NCBI RefSeq assembly: GCF_000014965.1
Contig: NC_008554.1
Coordinates: 980,001-1,044,000 of the forward strand
DNA length: 64,000 nt
Reading direction: 5' to 3'
Origin: Syntrophobacter fumaroxidans MPOB
Lineage (GTDB): Bacteria > Desulfobacterota > Syntrophobacteria > Syntrophobacterales > Syntrophobacteraceae
In this document: positions 43,483 to 53,050 of the stretch, piece after piece
Position numbering within the stretch: the first letter of the stretch is position 1
Layout of the letters: the number at the start of each line of letters is the position of its first letter
Translations under genes and position numbers: made by a program
Notes under the pieces: generated by a model
Told to the model about the DNA's origin: nothing
Database searches by the model: none
What the model saw: the letters and a program-made list of their open reading frames with translations, nothing else

Positions 43483-45012
43483 ATGAATCGTAGCATCAGG
43501 ATGGCGGTGATCGGCGGAGGCAAGAAATGCAGGGCCCTGCTCGAAATGCTGGGTGCCGGCGTCTTCCCGTCTTTCAACGCCGAAGTCGTGGCTGTCGCGG
43601 ACCCCGACGGCGACGCAGCCGGCATTGGACTGGCTAAGGAAAAAGGTATCTTCACCACCGCGGATTTTCGTGACCTCCGCAAGATACCCGACCTCGACCT
43701 GGTCGTTTGCCTCACCGGCGGCGAGGCTCCGCTGGAAGCTCTTCTGAAAAGACGCCGCCCAAGCGAACGACTCCTTCATGCCGTGATTTCACGGCTGTTT
43801 GAGGATATTCTTCGGGTTCGCCAGCAATACCTGTTGAACGAGCTTCAGCTCGACATCACCGAAGGCATCATCGAGAGCCTGTTCCTGAGCATGCGGGACC
43901 ACGTCCTGCTGCTTCGCCCCGATTTCAGGATTCTCGATGTGAACGAGGCGTTCTGTCGTGCCTGCGGCACCGACAAGGACAGTCTGGTGGGGAAGGTGTG
44001 TCACGAAGTCATTCACGGATCCGGCGAGCGATGCGGGGGAGAGGGCTTCGTGTGCCCGCTGAAAATCTCCCTGCAAACGGGAACCGTGGCTCACGCCGTT
44101 CACGAACACGTGGACGGGTCGGGGAAACAGAGAGTTTGCGAAGTCACGACGGTTCCGCTCAGAAAGGTGCATGGGAAGGTGGAGCTTGTCCTGGAGATCG
44201 TCCGGGACATTACGGAGGATCTCGAGAAGCGGGTGGAGGAAAAGACCCGGGCGCTCAAACGGGACCTGGCCCGGCTGGTTCACGAAGACAAGATGATTTC
44301 GCTGGGGAAACTGGTTGCCGGAGTGGTCCACGAAATCAACAACCCCCTGTCGGGCATCAACGCTCTCGCGCGACTCGTCCACCAGGAACTGGAGAGTTGC
44401 GACCTGGATGAGGGGAGGAAGGAAAAGTTTCTTTACTATCTTCACCTCATCGACACGGAATCCTCCCGGTGCAGCGACATCGTCAAAGACCTCCTTTCCT
44501 TTTCGCGTTTGCGGGAAGTGGAACGGAAGCTCTTCCAGTTGAACGACCTGGTGCACAAGGCGGTGCTCCTGAGCCGGCACAGGGGCGGCAATCAGGCCGT
44601 CCATTTCCAGCTTGAGCTGGCCGAGACCCTGCCGGAGATGATCGGGGACCCCGGGCAGCTTTTGCAGTGCCTGTTGAATCTCATTTTCAACGCCGTCGAG
44701 GCCATGCCCGACGGAGGAACGGTCAAGGTGGGCACGAGATTCGATTCGGCCACGAACGAGATTCGCCTGGAGGTAACGGATCAGGGCATCGGTATTCCCG
44801 CTGATTTGACGTCGAAGGTCTTCGAGCCGTTTTTTTCCACCAAGAACCGGGATAAGGGCGTCGGACTCGGCCTGTCCGTCGTCTACGGCATCGTCAAGGA
44901 GCACGGGGGAACGATTTACGTGAGGAGTGAACTGCAAAAGGGAACCAGCTTTATCGTTCGGTTGCCTTTGCAATCCGGGAAAATCTGGAGGAACAACCGG
45001 GAAAATGGCTGA
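43483..45012 (+). CDS. Sensor histidine kinase with N-terminal Rossmann domain and PAS domain
   Basis: A 509-residue cytoplasmic kinase without membrane helices. Residues about 5-90 form an oxidoreductase-type Rossmann segment (RMAVIGGGKKCRALLEML, EVVAVADPDGDAAG, FRDLRKIPDLDLVVCLTGG), which may bind NAD(P)H or a nucleotide. A PAS domain follows (about 130-245), with Cys residues in ERCGGEGFVCPL. Then the HisKA helix with KMISLGKLVAGVVHEINNPL (phosphorylated His at about 283) and the ATPase domain (NLIFNAVEA, DQGIGIP, GVGLGLSVVYGIV). ATGs at 43450 and 43468 are alternative starts. Stop overlaps the regulator gene by 8 bases. Probably senses internal redox state; this is inference. Confidence 0.88.
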   Translation: MNRSIRMAVIGGGKKCRALLEMLGAGVFPSFNAEVVAVADPDGDAAGIGLAKEKGIFTTADFRDLRKIPDLDLVVCLTGGEAPLEALLKRRRPSERLLHAVISRLFEDILRVRQQYLLNELQLDITEGIIESLFLSMRDHVLLLRPDFRILDVNEAFCRACGTDKDSLVGKVCHEVIHGSGERCGGEGFVCPLKISLQTGTVAHAVHEHVDGSGKQRVCEVTTVPLRKVHGKVELVLEIVRDITEDLEKRVEEKTRALKRDLARLVHEDKMISLGKLVAGVVHEINNPLSGINALARLVHQELESCDLDEGRKEKFLYYLHLIDTESSRCSDIVKDLLSFSRLREVERKLFQLNDLVHKAVLLSRHRGGNQAVHFQLELAETLPEMIGDPGQLLQCLLNLIFNAVEAMPDGGTVKVGTRFDSATNEIRLEVTDQGIGIPADLTSKVFEPFFSTKNRDKGVGLGLSVVYGIVKEHGGTIYVRSELQKGTSFIVRLPLQSGKIWRNNRENG

Positions 45013-46348
45013 TCCGATCAGGGTCTTGATTGTCGATGATGAACTGATTGTCCGCGAATCGCTTGCCGGCTGGCTGGGAAAGGCCGGGTATGCGGTGGAT
45101 GCCGCACCGGGGGGCAGGATCGCCGTCGAGATGATCGGCGCAAAACAATACGATCTGATTTTCCTGGATGTCCGGATGTCCGATCTCGACGGCATGGAAG
45201 TTCTCAAACGGGTAAAGCTTCATTACCCGGAAACCCTCGTCGTCATGATGACCGCCTACGGAACCGTTCAGAATGCCGTGGATGCCATGAAAGCCGGCGC
45301 CGACGACTACCTCATCAAACCGTTCGAACCGGAATACCTTCCGCTGCTCGTCGAGAAGCTGTTGAAGCAGAAGAGGCTCCTGGACGAGAACATCGCGTTG
45401 CGGGATCAAGCGGACGTAAGGGCTCACTTTCACGGCCTGATCGGTGCATCCGAGTGCATGAGAAGGCTCTTTGCCTTCATCGACCAGGTTGCGGAGGTCG
45501 ATTCCCCGGTCTTGCTGCAGGGAGAGACGGGAACGGGAAAGGAACTGGTGGCGAAAGCCATTCATGCCAAGAGCAAGCGCCGGTTTGGACCTTTTGTGCC
45601 GATCAATTGCGGAGCGTTTGCCGAGACGCTTCTCGAGAGCGAGCTGTTCGGACACGAAGTCGGTTCGTTTACCGGCGCGACTCGAGCTCAGAAGGGCCGG
45701 CTTGAAATGGCGAAGGGCGGAACGCTCTTTCTCGATGAGGTCGGAGAGATTCCGCCCAAGATGCAGGTGGATCTTCTTCGGGTTCTCCAGGAGAAACGCT
45801 TCCAGCGTGTCGGCGGAAGCCGTGACGTGTTCGTCGATTTTCGCCTGATCTGCGCGACCCATCGGGATCTGACCCGGGAAGTCTCAAAGGGCAACTTCAG
45901 GCAGGACTTCTATTTCCGCCTCAAGGTGATCGAGATCGAAGTGCCGGCCCTGCGCGACCGCAGGCAGGATATCCCTCTGCTGGCCAGGCATTTTCTCGAT
46001 CGATTTCGCCGGGAAACAAACAAGCGGGTGACCGGCATCACCGAAGACGCCATGATGCTCCTGCAGTCATACGACTGGCCGGGGAATGTGCGTGAACTGG
46101 AAAATACCCTGGAACGTGCCGTCGTGCTTTCCAATGGGGCGGTCCTGAACAAGGCCGACTTCGGCTTTCTGTTCAGAACGCCCCAGCAGGATGTCCCGCT
46201 TTCCCTGGAAGAAATGGAAAAGGTGCACATCGAGCGGGTTCTTAAGTTGTGCCGCTGGAACATCTCCAAGGCGGCAAAGGTCCTGGAGGTGAACAGGGCC
46301 ACCCTGCACAACAAGATCAGAAAATTCGGCCTGAGATCGCCGGAGTAA
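45005..46348 (+). CDS. Sigma-54-dependent response regulator, NtrC family
   Basis: A 447-residue transcription activator: REC domain (D11, D12, phosphoacceptor D55, T83, K105), AAA+ domain with Walker A GETGTGKELVAKAIH, a GSFTGA loop (common variant of GAFTGA that contacts sigma-54) and Walker B GTLFLDEVGEI, then a Fis-type helix-turn-helix at the end (NISKAAKVLEVNRATLHNKIRKFG). It overlaps the kinase gene by 8 bases, making a cognate pair. Its divergent neighbour, the Hdr operon, has a perfect sigma-54 promoter and is the obvious target. Its REC is strikingly like that inside HdrA at 36040-36396. Confidence 0.95.
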   Translation: MADPIRVLIVDDELIVRESLAGWLGKAGYAVDAAPGGRIAVEMIGAKQYDLIFLDVRMSDLDGMEVLKRVKLHYPETLVVMMTAYGTVQNAVDAMKAGADDYLIKPFEPEYLPLLVEKLLKQKRLLDENIALRDQADVRAHFHGLIGASECMRRLFAFIDQVAEVDSPVLLQGETGTGKELVAKAIHAKSKRRFGPFVPINCGAFAETLLESELFGHEVGSFTGATRAQKGRLEMAKGGTLFLDEVGEIPPKMQVDLLRVLQEKRFQRVGGSRDVFVDFRLICATHRDLTREVSKGNFRQDFYFRLKVIEIEVPALRDRRQDIPLLARHFLDRFRRETNKRVTGITEDAMMLLQSYDWPGNVRELENTLERAVVLSNGAVLNKADFGFLFRTPQQDVPLSLEEMEKVHIERVLKLCRWNISKAAKVLEVNRATLHNKIRKFGLRSPE

Positions 46349-46490
46349 CCGGACCGGCCGTCACCTCAAGTGCCGCTGCTTCCCGACGGCATGCCGGCAG
46401 GGGAATGGACCCGAATGCGATGCGGACGGCTCAGGGATCGGCCGCCGATCCGTCGGGCGTCCGTCCGTGTGTGCGCCTGCCTGCGCCGGC

Positions 46491-48038
46491 TCACGATCCC
46501 AGAGGAAGCTTGATGGTGAAAACGGTGCCTTTGCCCGGTTCCGATTCCACGCTGACGGCACCGTGATGCCGGTCAATGATTCCATAGGTGGTGGAGAGTC
46601 CCAGGCCCAGCCCTTTTCCCTGTTTCTTTGTGGTGAAGAACGGATCGAAGATGTAGATCAGGTCTTCTTTTGCAATGCCGCAACCGGTATCCCTCACGCG
46701 TATTTCGACGATTTTCTGCGCGGGGATGAGCGCGCTTTCGAGGGTGAGGACACCGCCGGTCTCCATGGCATCCATGGCGTTAAAGATGAGGTTGATCAGG
46801 CACTGCTCCAACTGATTGAAATCCCCTGGAATCACGGGATTCTCAGGGGACAGGACCGTGTCGATCCGAATATTTTGAAGACTCAGCTTGTGCTCGCAGA
46901 GCGTTATGCTTTTGGCGATGAGCTCGTTGACCTTCACCGGCGCCGACTCCAAGGTAGACTGCCGGGAAAACGAGAGCAGGTTGGAGACGATTTTCGAACA
47001 GCGACTCAACTCGCTCTCCATCAGTGACAAATACCCTTGGAACTTGGTCACGGATTCGCTCGCCAACATGCCTTTGCCGAGCATTTTCGTCATGAGCCTG
47101 GCGTAGTTGAGGATTCCGGCCAGCGGGTTGTTGATTTCGTGAACCACACTCGCCGCAAGCCTGCCCAGGGAGATCATTTTGTCCTGTTGGAGCAGGCGGG
47201 CCTGATCGGCGGCCTCCTGCATGAGCTTCCGGATTTCCCGCTGGTCTCTGAAAAAAACCACCAGCCCCGTTTCCTCTTCTTTCTGAAACATCGCCGCTGC
47301 CGAAAGCTGGCAGGGGACCTTGCCGCCCGACTTGTCCACAAGAATGGATTCAAACAGGAACAGTCTTCTCTTCCCGCCGTATTCCTCGGATTTCAGTTTC
47401 TGCTCGAATTTCTCCGCCTCACCGGGTGAAAAGAACTGGCTGAGGTACATTTTCCCGATGACGTTCCCGCGTTCGTAACCGAGGATTTGCTCCATGCTCC
47501 TGTTGAAGATCACCGTCTTGCCGTCACTGTCAAAGGCTGCAATCCCGTCTATGGAGCTCTCGATAAGCGACTTTTGCATATCGAACGTCTTTGCCAGTTC
47601 CTCTGCGGTTTGCATCCATCGTTCTTCAATCAGCGCGGTGTAATCCCCGAGCTCCTTGCGCGTGGCGATGCGGTCCTTGGCGCGCTTCACGGCCACCGTC
47701 AGAGCATCGTTGGCGATGGGCTTGGTGATGAAGTCCGAGGCATCCAGATGCAGGGCCTGTATCGCAAGCTCGATCTCACTGAGCACGGTCATGACGATCA
47801 CTTCCACATCGGGGCGGCCGGTCTTGATCCTTCGCAGGATCTCGAAACCGTCGATGCCGGGGTGACGGATATCCGTGATGACGATATCGGGCGATTGCCG
47901 TTCGCACAATTCCATGCCGGCGTCGCCGTCCCCCGCCGTGAGGACTTCGTGTCCGGAGTCTTGGAGAACGCCGCCGATCGTCTCGCGAATCTCGGGGTCA
48001 TCGTCGATGAGAACCACTTTCCAACTCTTGCCCGTCAT
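46491..48038 (-). CDS. Hybrid REC-PAS-histidine kinase
   Basis: A 515-residue cytoplasmic protein: N-terminal REC (KVVLIDDDPEIRETI, phosphoacceptor in DIVITDIRHPGIDG, MTVLS, TKPI), a coiled linker, a PAS domain (SSIDGIAAFDSDGKTVIFN), then HisKA (DKMISLGRLAASVVHEINNPLAGI) and ATPase (NLIFNAMDAMETGG, DTGCGIAKE, GKGLGLGLSTTYGII). No DNA-binding output, so REC probably controls its own kinase. GGAGGAGAAA precedes the ATG at 48038. It is convergent with the NtrC-type regulator, with the alcohol dehydrogenase upstream on the same strand. Confidence 0.92.
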   Translation of the reverse strand: MTGKSWKVVLIDDDPEIRETIGGVLQDSGHEVLTAGDGDAGMELCERQSPDIVITDIRHPGIDGFEILRRIKTGRPDVEVIVMTVLSEIELAIQALHLDASDFITKPIANDALTVAVKRAKDRIATRKELGDYTALIEERWMQTAEELAKTFDMQKSLIESSIDGIAAFDSDGKTVIFNRSMEQILGYERGNVIGKMYLSQFFSPGEAEKFEQKLKSEEYGGKRRLFLFESILVDKSGGKVPCQLSAAAMFQKEEETGLVVFFRDQREIRKLMQEAADQARLLQQDKMISLGRLAASVVHEINNPLAGILNYARLMTKMLGKGMLASESVTKFQGYLSLMESELSRCSKIVSNLLSFSRQSTLESAPVKVNELIAKSITLCEHKLSLQNIRIDTVLSPENPVIPGDFNQLEQCLINLIFNAMDAMETGGVLTLESALIPAQKIVEIRVRDTGCGIAKEDLIYIFDPFFTTKKQGKGLGLGLSTTYGIIDRHHGAVSVESEPGKGTVFTIKLPLGS

Positions 48039-48165
48039 TTTCTCCTCCACTGCCGGCCTCCTCCAGGAGTACCCGATCGGTTCGAGGCGCCTCGCCAGCC
48101 CGTCGGGACCGCCGAGCCGGCTGGTTTCCGTGGTCCCGGCCTGATCAGATCCACATCGATGGAAA

Positions 48166-49164
48166 TCAGAATACCAGCACCCCCGAGCCCTCAATCCGGT
48201 CATTCTTGAGCTTGAGCAGCGCTTCGTTGGCTTCCTGCACGGCAAACGTTTGCACCTGCGGGCGAATGGGTATGGACGCGGCGATCCTGAGCAGCTCCAT
48301 GCCGTCTTCCCGCGTATTGGCCGTGACGCTGTGAACGTTTTTTTCGTAGAAAAGGTGCTTCTCGTAATTCATCCCGGGAATGTCGGTCATATAGATCCCG
48401 GCAAGGGCCAGCGTACCGCCCTTGCGCAAACGGCTCAGCGCCACGGGCACGAGGTTTCCCGCGGGGGCGAAGATGATGGCGCTGTCCGCCGGGGCGGGCA
48501 GCCGTTCCGCGTCGGATCCGGCCCATTTGGCCCCGAGCTCCAGTGCCAGCCGCCGATGTCTCTCGCCGCGGGTGACGGCATACACCGTGCAACCCCAGTG
48601 GACGGCGATCTGAATGACGATGTGCGCCGACGAACCGAATCCGTACAGGGCCAGGGTGTCGCCGGCTTTGCACTGGCTGCGCCTCAGGCTCCGGTAACCG
48701 ATAATGCCGGCGCACAGCAGCGGTGCGGCTTCCGCGTCGCTGAAGACGGGCGCAATGGGATAGGCGAAATCTTCCGGGACCACGGCATATTCGGCGTACC
48801 CGCCAGGGGCATGATAGCCGGTGAATCTGGCGTTTTCACACAGATTCTCCTGCCCGGAGCGGCAGAAGACGCATGTTCCACAGGTCTGTCTCAACCATGC
48901 CGCCCCGATTCTGTCATCGATCTTGAACCGCCGACAGCCGGTTCCGATGGAATCCACCAGGCCGACGATCTGGTGGCCCGGAATGACGGGACGCCCGAGG
49001 GAAGGCAATTCCCCCTCCACCACGTGCAGGTCGGTCCTGCATATGCCGCACGCTTTCACCCTGATGCGCACTTCCCCGGGGCCGGGCAGTGGATCATCCA
49101 CCTCCAGCCATTCGAGGGGCTTCGTTTCCATCGGGGCACACGCCTTCAGAACCATTGCTCTCAT
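48166..49164 (-). CDS. Zinc-dependent alcohol dehydrogenase (MDR family)
   Basis: A 332-residue medium-chain zinc alcohol dehydrogenase. Catalytic zinc ligands: VKACGICRTDLHVVEGE and PGHQIVGLV; structural zinc ligands: CGTCVFCRSGQENLCENARF; the NAD-binding Rossmann block is ALYGFGSSAHIVIQIA. Start chosen at 49164 (MRAMVLKACAPM) after CGGGAGTCGACC; an upstream in-frame ATG at 49368 adds a stretch unlike the family. It lies divergent from the TamB-like gene and upstream of the hybrid kinase. Oxidises or reduces an alcohol/aldehyde pair; the substrate is not evident. Confidence 0.9.
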   Translation of the reverse strand: MRAMVLKACAPMETKPLEWLEVDDPLPGPGEVRIRVKACGICRTDLHVVEGELPSLGRPVIPGHQIVGLVDSIGTGCRRFKIDDRIGAAWLRQTCGTCVFCRSGQENLCENARFTGYHAPGGYAEYAVVPEDFAYPIAPVFSDAEAAPLLCAGIIGYRSLRRSQCKAGDTLALYGFGSSAHIVIQIAVHWGCTVYAVTRGERHRRLALELGAKWAGSDAERLPAPADSAIIFAPAGNLVPVALSRLRKGGTLALAGIYMTDIPGMNYEKHLFYEKNVHSVTANTREDGMELLRIAASIPIRPQVQTFAVQEANEALLKLKNDRIEGSGVLVF

Positions 49165-49261
49165 GGTCGACTCCCGAACGGGAAACACCATTGCCGGTTG
49201 ATTTGTTTTTCTAATTTTTCCATAATGCACCGATGCTGAAAATGCAAATGGAGACAACGTC

Positions 49262-52200
49262 GTGAACAAGACGACCCATACCAGGGAAGGATCTCGCGAG
49301 CGGAACGTCCCTTTGCGCCTTCTCATAGGGGCCGTGTTGCTCTGCCTGGTCGTTCCGCTGCTCCTCATTCTCGGCCTTCACCTTCCCGTTGTCCAGAAGA
49401 TGGTGATCGATCGGCTGGTGAGCGAAGTCGAAGGAGAGACCGGCTACAGTGTCCGGATCGGATCCTACCGGTGGTGGCCGTTCTCGAAGCTCGAGCTGGT
49501 CGATCTCACGGTGAAAGCGGCGGACAGGAATCTGCTCGAATGCCGGCACGCCGAGATCAGCTACGGAATTGCATTGGAATGGCCGCCCGTCCGGCCCCGG
49601 GAAATCGTTCTTGAAAAGCCCGCGCTTCACCTTGAAAGCCGTGGAAAGGGAGAGTTCCGGATTCCTGCCCTGAATGGGGGCAGGGCGGCCGATGGTTCCC
49701 CGGAGAAAGGCCTCGGCCTTCTTCCCGTGGTGCTTCCGAAGGTGCGCGTCATCGGGGGAGCTGTCGATGCCAGCCAGGATGGTCGACAGGTCCTGGCCAT
49801 TCGTGAGGTGACGGGGACTTTGTTGTTGCGAGAGATTCGCGATCCCGATGGGGTGAGGATCAAGGTCGATTTCGGACAATGGCAGGGACGCGCCGATTTG
49901 CCCGCCTGGGGCGATTGGGAACTGACCGGGAATGCCGAAATCTCGGATGGAGCGGTGCATTCCGGGGGGATTCGATTTTCCCTGCGGGAGAAGGGCTCGG
50001 TGGAATGCCGGGGCGACTGGGAGCTCCGTCCTCCCTACCAAGGCGCCGCGACGGTGTTGTTGAACGGTTTTCCCGTCGACTCTTTTGTGAGCGGGCACGG
50101 TGGGCTTCCCCGCCTCAAGGAGGTCTCCGGCCGCCTCGTCCTGGACCACAAGACGGAAGCCTTTGTCCTCGATCACGAGATCAACACGAATCTGGGCGAT
50201 TTTGCGGGCAAGCTCGAATTTCTCCAGCTGCCGGGAACTGGAACGCCATCGATCAAATGGCTCCTCGAGTATTCCGACCTGAATCTCCCGGGCGGCGAGC
50301 AGTTTCCTGAAACCCATCTGTTCGGGGCGCTCGAACTGGATGTGACGGGGTCCGACTGGGAGGGGCTGACGGGCGGTTTCAGGCATCGCATCAACCCTTC
50401 CAAGTTCGGCGAGCACGTCATAGTGTCCGGCGAAATCACGGCCGCTTTCGATCGCGGCAAGCTGTCGGTGACCGGGAATTCGATCAAGAGTACCCTGGCC
50501 GATTTCGGCTTCTCCGCAACGTTCGATTATCGCGGTGCGTGGGACGCCCGTCATAGCGGCGGTATCAAGGCGGAGTTGCGGATCGACCAGGCCAGGCTCG
50601 ACCGGGTTTTCACCAAGTTCCGGCAGAAGACGGGAGGAGCCCTTCGTTTCGACGGCCGATACGGCGCGGGCGATCTCGGGAAATGGCAAAAGTGGGAAGG
50701 AAAGCTCGAAGGGGATGTGAACATCCCGGACACGGCCTCGCTTAAGGCCTCGGGCAAATATGGCAACGAGAAACTGAACCTTGATTATGAAACCGAAATA
50801 ATGGATCTGCAGAAGCTCTCCCTTCTCATTCCCGGCTGGAACGCCAAAGGCAGGCTGACCTCCAAAGGGAACCTGAAAGGACAATACCCTGATTTTTCCT
50901 GGGAAGGCACGATCCAGTCGCCCTTGCTGCAATATGGTTCCGTCCGGGCCGAGCAGGTCGCAGTGAAAGGAAAGGGAAACATCCTGGGCAGGGAAGGCCG
51001 GCGCGAGGTTTCGGTCAAAGGCGTCAATGTCGTCCTGGACGGAAAGAAAGCGCGCTCGCTGAGCCTTGACTTGCAGCAGCAGGACGATGCGTGCCGGTTT
51101 GAATTCAAGAGCGAGGGAGTGCTCGGCCAGTTGTCCGCCACATTGAAGGGGCGCCTGGAGAAAATCTGGACCGACCCGCGCACGCTTGTCGTCGATCGGG
51201 GGGAGTTCAAGTGGAGGGAGCAGAGCGGCACGGTGGACGGCAGAATCGATCTCGGCGCGGAGCACTTCAAGATCCATTCGCTGAACGTTCAGCAGGGCAG
51301 GCAGAAGATACGGGTCAGCGGCGAGGCATCCAGGGAATCGAAGTGCGATTTGCGACTTGTCGCGGAAGGCATCAATGCCGGGCAATGGGCTTCCGTTCTC
51401 GGAGTGACCGAGCTGACCGGAGGCACCGTCGCCGGGCAGGTTTCGTTGAGCGGCCGCTCCGAACAGCCCGAAGCCAGGGTTGACGTGCAGCTGGTCAACG
51501 GCATGTTCCGAAACCGGGAATCCATCGACCGGGTCCGCCTGCAGGGGACTTTGGCCAGGGACGTTTTCAGTTTTGAGAGCGAGATCGGACTGCCCGGTTC
51601 GGCGACCCCGTTGAGCTTGAAAGGCCAAGTGCCGGTGACGGTCGGCATCGTGCCGATGCAGTTCGAGGTTCGTCGATCCGCAGAGATGGCGCTCTCCCTT
51701 AAGGTCGTCGCATTGAACGCCGAGCGGCTTTTGCCCTACCTGTCGGCGCTGGAGGGTCTCGGGGGCCGAATCGAGGGTGAAATCCTTTGCGGGGGCAGCA
51801 TCGATCAGCCGCTTCTCAAAGGTTCGGGGGCTTGGCGCGATGGTCGGGTCACCGTGAAGGCATGGCCGAATCCGGTGGACGACATCCAGGTGGAGTGGCA
51901 TGCCGACGGCAGGCAGATTCAAATCGACAGAGCCGGCATGAAGGTGCTGGGGGGACACGTGGAGCTTACGGGCAGACTGGATTATCCGTCTTTTCAGACC
52001 GCGAAGCTTTCGGCCTCCGGACGCGACCTGAGGGTGTCCAAGGTCTATGGAATCGAGGGAAAAATCTCGGGAAAGGCCGATCTCTCTCGAACTCCGCAAG
52101 GAATCGAACTGAGCGGCAACCTGCTCCTTTCCGACGCCGAGATGAACCTTGGCCGGCTGGAATCCGACCTTGCCAGGAGCATCACCGTGGTTGAGGGAGA

Positions 52201-53032
52201 TGCGGAAAGCGATTTTGTCGAGATCGGGAGTAGTGATAAAACGCATGACCGTTATTATAGTAGTTTGAAAACCGACGTCGTGCTGGATTTGCCTGCTTCC
52301 GGGATGGCGGTCCGAGGGAAAGGCCTGAACGCTCAAATAGTGGGCTCCCTGAAAATAGAAAAATCCGTCAACGGTCCGGTAAGGCTGGTCGGCGGGCTTC
52401 AGACCACCAGGGGGACGTACACTTTCCAGGACAAGGAATTGAAAATCGTGCAGGGAGAGGTCGTTTTCCTGGGAACTCCCAAGCCCGATCCGGCGTTGCG
52501 CATCCTCTGCGAAAAGCAGGTCAAGGACGTAATCGTCCAGGTGCACGTGACGGGACCGATCAGCCAACCCAAGCTGGTGCTCGCCAGTATTCCGACAATG
52601 AACCGGGTGGACATACTCTCCTACCTGCTGTTCGACCATCCCGCGGGTGATCTGAGCTCCGGGCAAAAGTTCCAATTACGGGACCGAGCGGCATCGTGGC
52701 TGGGCTCGGGAGCGTCCGCCGCTTTGAAAAAGGCGTTCGGGGAGAGCCGTTTTGCCCCGGACACTCTGCGATACCGGAGCTCAACCGGCAAGAATGAGCT
52801 GAGCGGTTCCTCCGCCTCTTCGAGCGGGAAGGGGGAGGGAGGGGTAGTCGAAATCGGCAAGCAGATCACTCCCGATCTATACGTGAACTACGGCAGGGGA
52901 GTTCTTGGAGAAGACGGCAATCAGGTTCAAATCGAGTATCGTTTCAATCGTCATCTGTCCGTGCAGACTGAGATCGGCGGCACCCGGCAAAGCGGTGTGG
53001 ATTTCTTCTGGCGGCACGATTTTGGAAAATAA
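49262..53032 (+). CDS. tamB: TamB-like translocation and assembly module protein (DUF490, AsmA-like)
   Basis: A 1256-residue envelope protein starting with GTG (TGGAGACAACGTC precedes it). An N-terminal membrane anchor (LLIGAVLLCLVVPLLLILGL, residues about 20-40) is followed by AsmA-like sequence (VVQKMVIDRLVSEVEGETGY) and a very long beta-rich body of repeated strands, then the conserved TamB C terminus (VDILSYLLFDHPAGDL, GKQITPDLYVNYGRGVLG, VQIEYRFNRHLSVQTEIG). TamB bridges the periplasm and helps outer-membrane assembly or lipid transport. No BamA-type TamA partner lies beside it. Two small genes follow closely. Confidence 0.88.
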   Translation: MNKTTHTREGSRERNVPLRLLIGAVLLCLVVPLLLILGLHLPVVQKMVIDRLVSEVEGETGYSVRIGSYRWWPFSKLELVDLTVKAADRNLLECRHAEISYGIALEWPPVRPREIVLEKPALHLESRGKGEFRIPALNGGRAADGSPEKGLGLLPVVLPKVRVIGGAVDASQDGRQVLAIREVTGTLLLREIRDPDGVRIKVDFGQWQGRADLPAWGDWELTGNAEISDGAVHSGGIRFSLREKGSVECRGDWELRPPYQGAATVLLNGFPVDSFVSGHGGLPRLKEVSGRLVLDHKTEAFVLDHEINTNLGDFAGKLEFLQLPGTGTPSIKWLLEYSDLNLPGGEQFPETHLFGALELDVTGSDWEGLTGGFRHRINPSKFGEHVIVSGEITAAFDRGKLSVTGNSIKSTLADFGFSATFDYRGAWDARHSGGIKAELRIDQARLDRVFTKFRQKTGGALRFDGRYGAGDLGKWQKWEGKLEGDVNIPDTASLKASGKYGNEKLNLDYETEIMDLQKLSLLIPGWNAKGRLTSKGNLKGQYPDFSWEGTIQSPLLQYGSVRAEQVAVKGKGNILGREGRREVSVKGVNVVLDGKKARSLSLDLQQQDDACRFEFKSEGVLGQLSATLKGRLEKIWTDPRTLVVDRGEFKWREQSGTVDGRIDLGAEHFKIHSLNVQQGRQKIRVSGEASRESKCDLRLVAEGINAGQWASVLGVTELTGGTVAGQVSLSGRSEQPEARVDVQLVNGMFRNRESIDRVRLQGTLARDVFSFESEIGLPGSATPLSLKGQVPVTVGIVPMQFEVRRSAEMALSLKVVALNAERLLPYLSALEGLGGRIEGEILCGGSIDQPLLKGSGAWRDGRVTVKAWPNPVDDIQVEWHADGRQIQIDRAGMKVLGGHVELTGRLDYPSFQTAKLSASGRDLRVSKVYGIEGKISGKADLSRTPQGIELSGNLLLSDAEMNLGRLESDLARSITVVEGDAESDFVEIGSSDKTHDRYYSSLKTDVVLDLPASGMAVRGKGLNAQIVGSLKIEKSVNGPVRLVGGLQTTRGTYTFQDKELKIVQGEVVFLGTPKPDPALRILCEKQVKDVIVQVHVTGPISQPKLVLASIPTMNRVDILSYLLFDHPAGDLSSGQKFQLRDRAASWLGSGASAALKKAFGESRFAPDTLRYRSSTGKNELSGSSASSSGKGEGGVVEIGKQITPDLYVNYGRGVLGEDGNQVQIEYRFNRHLSVQTEIGGTRQSGVDFFWRHDFGK

Positions 53033-53050
53033 ACCGGAAGGAGGTATCCG

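Noticed and set aside
45660-45690. GSFTGA in place of GAFTGA as a sign of a non-functional sigma-54 activator
   Set aside because: Ser in the second position is a natural variant in active activators; all other AAA+ motifs are intact.
49211-52675. An 1154-residue open frame on the minus strand opposite the TamB-like gene
   Set aside because: Antisense shadow; the plus-strand frame has the signal anchor and TamB C-terminal motif.
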